Shown in pieces: positions 6,263 through 11,894 of a stretch of 11,894 nucleotides of DNA (positions within the stretch are counted from its first letter, which is position 1; every line of letters starts with the position of its first letter). The position numbers and the translations under genes were made by a program. Origin of the DNA: Calditrichota bacterium. Lineage in GTDB: Bacteria; Calditrichota; Calditrichia; RBG-13-44-9. The stretch spans positions 1 to 11,894 of the forward strand of contig JAJRXE010000536.1 in the NCBI GenBank assembly GCA_024276455.1, read 5' to 3'. Under the pieces are notes generated by a model that was not told the origin of the DNA, ran no database searches, and saw nothing but the letters and a program-made list of their open reading frames with translations.

Positions 6263-9200
6263 ATGATGAAGTTTTTTCATTCCCGCTTTTGGTGTTCTCT
6301 TTTCGGTTTTAACCCCTGTTTTAATTTTCCTTTACTGATAGTTTGTGTATTAATGGTTTGTTCCGAAATTATTGGCCAGGAACAATGGGAAGGGGTCCGT
6401 TTCGATCATCTGAATGTGGAACAGGGATTGTCGCAAAACAGCGTTCGGTGTATTCTGCAAGATCGTCAAGGGTTCATGTGGTTTGGTACTTACGATGGTC
6501 TGAACCGGTACGATGGTTACGAATTTAAAATTTATCGCAACAGACCAGGAGATTCGCTCTCTATTCCTCACAATTCCATCACTTCCCTCTTCGAGGATTC
6601 CAGCGGTATTCTTTGGGTGGGCACGGTTAAAGGACTAAGCTGTTTCGATCCGGTTACAGAAAAGTTTTATCGGGTTGACCCGAACGAAGTCACTTCCCTT
6701 TGTCAGGATGAAGATGGGAATATCTGGGCGAGTCGCACAGGATTGAGTGTATTTTTAGCGGAAAGACAATACGTGAGTCAGAACTTTCATTTGCCCTGGA
6801 ATTCTTCCGGTACGAATATGGAATATTTCACGAGCTTACTCTTCCAGAAACCGGACATTCTCTGGCTGGGTAACTCAAATGGAACGTTATTTCAATTTAA
6901 TACGAAGCAAAAACAGTTTTTATTATTCAGAAAGAATTTAAAAATATTCTCCCCAGGCCAAGATAAACGAATCAGTTCTATTTTAGAGGATCGCGACGGA
7001 ATTATCTGGTTGGGTACTCGAGGCAGCGGTTTAGTAAGGTACGACCCCGTCGCTGATGAATTTACCTATTTTACGCCCGATCCCCAAAATTCTCATTCCC
7101 TTAGCAGTAGTTTAATAAATTGTATTTACGAAGATCACCAGGGAAATCTCTGGATCGGAAGCCAGAATGGATTGTTGGTTTTCGATAAAAAGAAGAAATC
7201 ATTTTTCCGGTTTAAACATCGTCCTGGGGTTCCAGGTAGCTTGAGCGATGATAAAATTTTATCCATTTATCAGGACAAATTTGGTACCTACTGGATTGGT
7301 ACCAAAGGCGGGGGAATCAATAAATTTAATTTAAAAACCGTTTTCTTTGATTATTATTTATCTGCAGAAGAGGTGCGTTACAATCCGTCCGCAAGCAAGG
7401 TCTGGACGTTCTATGAAGATCGCCAAAGGAACCTGTGGGTGGGTACCAGTGGTGGATTGATTCGGATGGTGAAAAAGAACAAGCGCCTGGATCATGCCGA
7501 TTTTAAGTTATTCCCGATTCGCATAGACGGTCCGGTTAACCGTTCCGTTCGCTCTATTTGCGAGGACGATTCTGGTAACCTCTGGTTGGCATTGATTCGC
7601 GGAGGATTGGCAAAATTTGTTAAAAAAAGTGGAAAAATAACTTATTTTGTCCCCGATGAGGGAAAATTACCGTGTCTGACCCCGAATATTTTTTATGTTT
7701 TGTTTCCGATAGACCAGAGCAATCTCTGGATAGGAACCAATGGGTGTGGATTATTGAATTTTAATATAAAGACGGGAGAGTTTCAGAATAAGTGGTATCG
7801 AAATTCTGCTGATAAGAAACGGAATGGTTGGATTATCTGTATTTATCGGGACAAAGAAGGGGACTTCTGGCTGGGTACCTGGAAAAATGGCTTAATTCGT
7901 TTTCGGCAAACAAAGAAAGATATGATCGTTTACCGTCACGATGTAAAAGATCCGTTTTCTTTAAACAACAATACGGTCTTTTCCATTCTTGAGGATCATC
8001 GGGGGAATTTATGGATTGGCACGTATGGGGGCGGGCTGAATAAATTGGACCGGCGTACCGGAAAATTTATTTTTTACACCCGGAAAGATGGTTTACCCAA
8101 TGATGTGATTTATGGAATACTGGAAGATGACCATGGAAATTTGTGGATGAGCACCAATAAAGGGTTGTCCTGTTTCAATCCCGAAACCGGGCAATTCCTT
8201 AATTTCGATGTAAATGATGGGTTACAGGGGAATGAATTTAATCTGGGGGCTTATTTCAAAAGTGCCGATGGGACCTTGTTCTTTGGCGGGAATAATGGAT
8301 TTAATTGCTTTAAACCGGCGAATATGATTAACGAGCAACCGCCGGAGGTGGTGTTAACCGGATTCAAAAAATTTGGGAAGTCAATTAAATTTGATCAATC
8401 GATCTCCTCTTTAAAAAAGATCGTGGTATCTTACAAAGACAATTTTTTTACCTTCCAATTTGCGGCGCTTCATTTTAAAAATCCTTCCAAAAATAAGTAT
8501 GCCTATAAACTGGAAGGATTTGACAAAGATTGGATCTTTATCGGAAAGAAACGGGAGGCAAGCTACACGAATTTAGATCCGGGGAAATATTTTTTTCGAG
8601 TGAAAGCAGCTAATTGCGATGGGATCTGGAATGAAAAAGGACTTACCATTCCCCTTATTATTCGCCCACCTTTCTGGCAAACGTATTGGTTTTATCTTTC
8701 CGTGCTTATCTTTATTTTAGGAGGTTTATTGATTGTCCATAAAGCTCACTTGAGGTCCCAGATTAATCAAGCTTTACTTATTGAACGTGTTCGCATGAAT
8801 GAGCGCCAGGAAATTCAGAAAAAAATTTCCCGGGATTTCCATGACGAACTGGGACACCGTTTAACTAAAATCACGCTCTTTGGGAATTTGTTATCTCGTG
8901 AGTTAAAAGATGCATCGAATCAAAGCCTGTTTTACTTGCACAAGATTCTTTATCACAGTCACAGTCTTTTTGAAGAAACCCGGGACTTTATCTGGCAGTT
9001 GGATCCACAAAAAGATAGCTTATATGAATGGGTGGTTCATCTAAAAAATTTCAGTGATGAATTGTTTGAGCAAACCGAAATATCTTTTCGTATTGAAGGC
9101 GCAATGGAAGAATGGGATAAAATTCATCTTCCTCTGGAGTGGCGAATGCATCTTCTTCGTATTTTTAAAGAGGCCTTGCACAATATTTTAAAACACGCCC

Positions 9201-9436
9201 AAAAATGTAAAAATATCATTTTGAAAGTTCAGTGCCGCAATAATTTGCTGGAAGTTATTCTTGTTGACGATGGGGTGGGGTTTGAGGTAAATAGGGTTTC
9301 TAATGGTGAAGGGCTTAATAATATGATTAAACGTGCCCAGACAATCGGAGGAAAATTAGTCATATCATCCGAGCCCAATGAAGGAACAAAAATCCGCTTT
9401 TTCGGAAAACTACCCGAAAGGAGAGTTGATTTATAA
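6263..9436 (+). CDS. Double beta-propeller sensor histidine kinase (reg_prop, Y_Y_Y, HisKA_3, HATPase_c)
   Basis: The 1057-residue membrane sensor kinase has an N-terminal hydrophobic signal segment (about 22-38). From about residue 45 to 700 there are 14 repeats of the form (I/L)xEDxxGNLWIGTxxGL, which fits two seven-bladed propellers as in the carbohydrate-sensing hybrid systems of Bacteroidetes. A Y_Y_Y domain (about 740-800, with YKLEGFDKDW from 748) precedes one transmembrane helix (808-828). The cytoplasmic part has a HisKA_3 dimerisation helix with H860 in RDFHDELGH, the phosphoacceptor of NarL-type kinases. The ATPase domain follows, with N-box E970-A-L-H-N974, G1 box DDGVGF (from D1002) and a GEGLNNM second glycine box. 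All catalytic motifs are intact. There is no receiver or AraC domain, so it is not a hybrid; the separate regulator 136 bases downstream is the likely partner. Two ATGs stand together (6263, 6266); AGGGA at 6252-6256 suits either. The ligand is unknown, and no sugar-use genes lie nearby. Confidence 0.93.
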   Translation: MMKFFHSRFWCSLFGFNPCFNFPLLIVCVLMVCSEIIGQEQWEGVRFDHLNVEQGLSQNSVRCILQDRQGFMWFGTYDGLNRYDGYEFKIYRNRPGDSLSIPHNSITSLFEDSSGILWVGTVKGLSCFDPVTEKFYRVDPNEVTSLCQDEDGNIWASRTGLSVFLAERQYVSQNFHLPWNSSGTNMEYFTSLLFQKPDILWLGNSNGTLFQFNTKQKQFLLFRKNLKIFSPGQDKRISSILEDRDGIIWLGTRGSGLVRYDPVADEFTYFTPDPQNSHSLSSSLINCIYEDHQGNLWIGSQNGLLVFDKKKKSFFRFKHRPGVPGSLSDDKILSIYQDKFGTYWIGTKGGGINKFNLKTVFFDYYLSAEEVRYNPSASKVWTFYEDRQRNLWVGTSGGLIRMVKKNKRLDHADFKLFPIRIDGPVNRSVRSICEDDSGNLWLALIRGGLAKFVKKSGKITYFVPDEGKLPCLTPNIFYVLFPIDQSNLWIGTNGCGLLNFNIKTGEFQNKWYRNSADKKRNGWIICIYRDKEGDFWLGTWKNGLIRFRQTKKDMIVYRHDVKDPFSLNNNTVFSILEDHRGNLWIGTYGGGLNKLDRRTGKFIFYTRKDGLPNDVIYGILEDDHGNLWMSTNKGLSCFNPETGQFLNFDVNDGLQGNEFNLGAYFKSADGTLFFGGNNGFNCFKPANMINEQPPEVVLTGFKKFGKSIKFDQSISSLKKIVVSYKDNFFTFQFAALHFKNPSKNKYAYKLEGFDKDWIFIGKKREASYTNLDPGKYFFRVKAANCDGIWNEKGLTIPLIIRPPFWQTYWFYLSVLIFILGGLLIVHKAHLRSQINQALLIERVRMNERQEIQKKISRDFHDELGHRLTKITLFGNLLSRELKDASNQSLFYLHKILYHSHSLFEETRDFIWQLDPQKDSLYEWVVHLKNFSDELFEQTEISFRIEGAMEEWDKIHLPLEWRMHLLRIFKEALHNILKHAQKCKNIILKVQCRNNLLEVILVDDGVGFEVNRVSNGEGLNNMIKRAQTIGGKLVISSEPNEGTKIRFFGKLPERRVDL

Positions 9437-9572
9437 AAAATAACCCTTAAATAATGTAAAGAGGGGAGAGTCCATTTAAAATACTCCATTTTTTCAAAGG
9501 GAAGGTTAAATGACGTGATCAATATATTTCCTACTTTTTTTAGTCTACCGTTTATCACGATATGGCGTAAAG

Positions 9573-10193
9573 ATGATTGATGTCGTAGTTATAGAGGACG
9601 ATCGAGAACTATTGGATAGTCTCTCAGTTCTCCTTAACGGCACCCCGAATCTCCATTGTTCCGGTGCATATACCAGTTGTGAGGCTGCCATAAAAAATTT
9701 AGAATTTGACCTGCCGGATGTCATCCTTTTAGATATTGAATTACCGGGTATGTCCGGTATTCAAGGTATCAGGAAGATAAAAAAAATCCTACCTGATGTA
9801 GAAATAATTATGTTAACAGTTCATGAGGATAACGAGTTTGTGTTCGAATCCTTGCGCAATGGTGCCAGCGGGTATTTAGTGAAGAATGTTACCCCGGCGA
9901 ATCTTTTAGCTGCCATTCAGGAGGTTTACGAAGGCGGTTCACCCATGAGCATGCACATTGCCCGCATGGTCACCCGATCCTTTCAAAAGAATCCGCCGGA
10001 ATACCCCTTGACCCGCCGCGAAAAAGAAGTGTTGAAAAAATTATGTGAAGGAAAAAGCTACCAGGCCATTGCCAACGAATTATTCATATCCAAAACCACC
10101 GTCAAATTTCACATCCGCAATATCTACAAAATCCTGCACGTTACCAACAAGGGCGAGGCAATTAGTAAGGCCAAGGATGATGGGGTGGTGTAG
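9573..10193 (+). CDS. NarL/FixJ-family response regulator
   Basis: The 206-residue protein has an N-terminal receiver domain (1-120) with the acidic pair D9/D10, phosphoacceptor D54 (LLDIELPGMSG), T82 and K104 (YLVKN). A C-terminal LuxR-type helix-turn-helix (about 146-200) starts with LTRREKEVLKKL and has SYQAIANELFISKTTVKFH as recognition segment. After phosphorylation by a HisKA_3 kinase such proteins dimerise and bind DNA as transcription regulators in the cytoplasm. The upstream kinase is of the matching class, so the two form a cognate pair. The 136-base spacer is long for an operon but holds no other gene. No good ribosome binding site is seen before ATG 9573, where the motif spacing fits the usual receiver start. 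Its targets are not visible in the window. Confidence 0.93.
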   Translation: MIDVVVIEDDRELLDSLSVLLNGTPNLHCSGAYTSCEAAIKNLEFDLPDVILLDIELPGMSGIQGIRKIKKILPDVEIIMLTVHEDNEFVFESLRNGASGYLVKNVTPANLLAAIQEVYEGGSPMSMHIARMVTRSFQKNPPEYPLTRREKEVLKKLCEGKSYQAIANELFISKTTVKFHIRNIYKILHVTNKGEAISKAKDDGVV

Positions 10194-10384
10194 ACTGTAT
10201 TGAAGTTTTCTACCCCAATTAAAATCCTGATTCTCTTTGAGCAATTTTATCTGTTTCTTACTAAAAAGGAAAAATCTTAAAAATGTCAAAATTTTTGTCA
10301 TGTTTTAACCTTTAAACAGACTCATTAAATAGCGGATTAGATGAGATTAATTAGAATTTCCTGAAAAAGTAAAAGCTCATTTCA

Positions 10385-11894
10385 TTAAAGAGCCATTTTA
10401 ATTGATCTGGCAGGCTCTGAAAACAAGCTTTCATACCAATAAATTGTCCAAATCCGCCAGTTTTGAAAAAGCAAAAAAAGCCACTGCACAACATTCATCA
10501 CAAAAAACACCACGCAAATCCAACTGGCGCCGGTTTGGGGTAATTTTGCTTTAACTAATCCCAAATCATAACCCCGCTTTCCCTGGCCGAATTTACCTTC
10601 TATCTGCACCCGCTGCCGAGCCTCCTTCTTTAGCCGCCTCCTCTCTTCTTTGAGGAGTTTATTCAATTCTTTGGGAGGACGACCCAATGGCTTGCCGGAA
10701 AACCGTATTCCTTTGTTTTTCAAATACTGACGATTCTCACGAGAACCGTATTTCTTATCGGCAACAACGACCTCCGGATAGCAACCGAAACGCTTCCTGT
10801 ATTCCTCTACCTGCTTCGCCAAATCCTCTCCCTCGTGATAGCTCTCCCAGCGGATTCTATCCACATAAACGTATCCATTAACATAGCTGACCGATACCTG
10901 GGCTCCAAATTCAACTTCCTTGCCTGCTTTGCCGCGAACAATTGGGCGAACATGGGGCTGACTTATACTCACAATGCGATGGCCTATCTGGTGGGTTTTC
11001 TGCTCATACATCTGCAATTGTTGACGATACAATTCCTGGATGATCCAAAACTCTCTTAAGGCTTGATGACTCAAAGGCATCTGGGGATAAGTATCTAATA
11101 ACTTGTGAATGGTTCTTATATTGCGACCCAAATAATTCAGTTGCTTGCGTATGGCTTTCCGTATATCCTTCTTGTTCTTCCTCCTCTTTCTTGCAATGGA
11201 TAAATACTCTTTATAAGCTACTCTACGATAGGTGCGAGGCTTAACTTTACCCGGAGCCGGTTTATACAAAATATCTATCAAATGCTCACTCTTCTTGCGG
11301 GCGGTATTGAGTAAGTCCAGATCGGTAGGATATTTAATATCTGCCGGCGCTACCGTGGCATCTAATATGAGCATACCTTGATGGTTATTGGCATCGATAT
11401 TTCCTGAAGATTCAGAAGCCTCTTCTGCTCTTTTCTCTGCATTCTTACCACTCTGGCTATTAGATCTTGTCTCTTCCCCTGAAGACGAGGAACCTTTATC
11501 AGAATGGCTTCTACCAGACTTACGGGACTTCCTTTTCTCCTCTACCCGTGATATTAGGGCATCTGTCATTTCGTTAAACTCCTCTTGACCCAGTCTTCTG
11601 CGGATATGAACAAATAAACTGGCATCAAAGGGCACCTCATGGGTGAACTCCTCATAGCCCAAAAAATACTGGCAATAGGGATTCTCACGGATTGTCTCGA
11701 TCGTCTCTTCATCAGAGAGTCCCAACATATGCTTGATGATTAAAGCACCGATTACCACACGGGGTGGTACTGAAGGACGACCAAAATCCAAACATAGGGA
11801 TCGACTGTAAATACTTACTAAATCGTCCCAGGGAATTTCATTAGCCATTCGCACCCAACGATTATTCTTATCCAAACCGAATCGAAAGGGAGTC
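10385..11894 (-). CDS. IS5-family DDE transposase, N terminus cut by window edge
   Basis: This minus-strand reading frame runs from the stop at 10385 to the right window edge. The frame stays open upstream of TTG 11875 (residues TPFRFG just before LDKNNRW), so that TTG is internal, as related transposases have a few more residues before this motif. Numbered from the TTG: an N-terminal DUF772-like domain (about 35-105, VPPRVVIGALIIKHMLGLS), a 55-residue Ser/Lys/Glu-rich linker (111-165), and the catalytic RNase-H fold with D172 (LILDATVAP), D373 (VVADKKYG) and E426 in RVQIEGKFGQGKRGY. R422-x3-E426-x6-K433 fits the C-terminal signature of the IS4/IS5 type. It cuts and pastes its insertion sequence. 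The frame is intact, so the copy may be active. Its GC-moderate, Arg/Lys-rich coding differs from the neighbours. Terminal inverted repeats could not be identified because the other end lies outside the window. Confidence 0.9.
   Translation of the reverse strand, partial: TPFRFGLDKNNRWVRMANEIPWDDLVSIYSRSLCLDFGRPSVPPRVVIGALIIKHMLGLSDEETIETIRENPYCQYFLGYEEFTHEVPFDASLFVHIRRRLGQEEFNEMTDALISRVEEKRKSRKSGRSHSDKGSSSSGEETRSNSQSGKNAEKRAEEASESSGNIDANNHQGMLILDATVAPADIKYPTDLDLLNTARKKSEHLIDILYKPAPGKVKPRTYRRVAYKEYLSIARKRRKNKKDIRKAIRKQLNYLGRNIRTIHKLLDTYPQMPLSHQALREFWIIQELYRQQLQMYEQKTHQIGHRIVSISQPHVRPIVRGKAGKEVEFGAQVSVSYVNGYVYVDRIRWESYHEGEDLAKQVEEYRKRFGCYPEVVVADKKYGSRENRQYLKNKGIRFSGKPLGRPPKELNKLLKEERRRLKKEARQRVQIEGKFGQGKRGYDLGLVKAKLPQTGASWICVVFFVMNVVQWLFLLFQNWRIWTIYWYESLFSEPARSIKMAL
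10385..11894 (-). mobile_element. Partial IS5-family insertion sequence
   Basis: The element is defined by its transposase gene only. Its 3' terminus should lie somewhere in 10194-10384, the AT-rich gap after the response regulator. With the other end missing, the terminal repeat and target duplication cannot be placed. It sits convergent to the two-component genes and does not interrupt any recognisable one. Confidence 0.7.

Noticed and set aside
9460..9495. Possible terminator between kinase and regulator
   Set aside because: Only a four-base stem (GGAG/CTCC) precedes the T-run, too weak to support a call.
10285..10305. Near-palindrome around CAAAATTTTTG after the response regulator, considered as a terminator
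   Set aside because: It is pure AT-rich symmetry without a GC stem and without a defined T-tract.
10375..10393. Short inverted repeat GCTC/GAGC near the transposase stop, considered as terminator or IS end
   Set aside because: Four base pairs with a long loop, overlapping the stop codon, and the other IS end is not available for comparison.
11873..11875. TTG as the transposase start
   Set aside because: The frame continues to the window edge and the extra residues resemble the usual N terminus of the family, so the true start lies outside.

Overview
The window reads as a chromosomal segment of an anaerobic bacterium that handles carbon monoxide and selenium. The lineage is probably in the FCB/Calditrichota-like part of the tree. 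That placement is an inference from the double-propeller Y_Y_Y sensor kinase, the small lipoproteins, the selenoprotein-type SelD and the moderate, patchy base composition. No rRNA or universal marker is present to confirm it, and no tRNA, rRNA or CRISPR array was seen.

Left part (1-3021): the end of an anaerobic Ni-Fe carbon monoxide dehydrogenase (CooS) is followed by a 543-base gap. The gap holds a strong GC-rich palindrome. Next come a CooC-type nickel-insertion ATPase and an FAD/NAD(P) oxidoreductase that abut with no spacer and end at a clear intrinsic terminator (3111-3148). Together they suggest CO oxidation (CooS), active-site maturation (CooC) and electron transfer to NAD(P)+ (the flavoprotein). 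The usual ferredoxin-like CooF is not in the visible part.

Middle (3022-5767): a selenophosphate synthetase gene, selD, whose catalytic residue is encoded by an in-frame TGA at 3481-3483. A SECIS-like stem-loop follows the TGA directly, so SelD is itself a selenoprotein, and a conventional ORF call would cut off its first 30 residues. It is followed at 30 bases by a two-domain VOC (glyoxalase-fold) lipoprotein. A small Gly/Pro-rich probable lipoprotein comes after that, with a perfect 10-bp hairpin inside its coding region.

Right part (5768-11894): after a 495-base AT-rich gap there is a two-component pair. It consists of a 1057-residue membrane sensor kinase (14 propeller-type repeats, Y_Y_Y domain, one transmembrane helix, HisKA_3 and ATPase domains) and a separate NarL/FixJ-type response regulator. 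An IS5-family transposase on the minus strand, cut by the right window edge, closes the window. No target genes of the two-component pair are visible.
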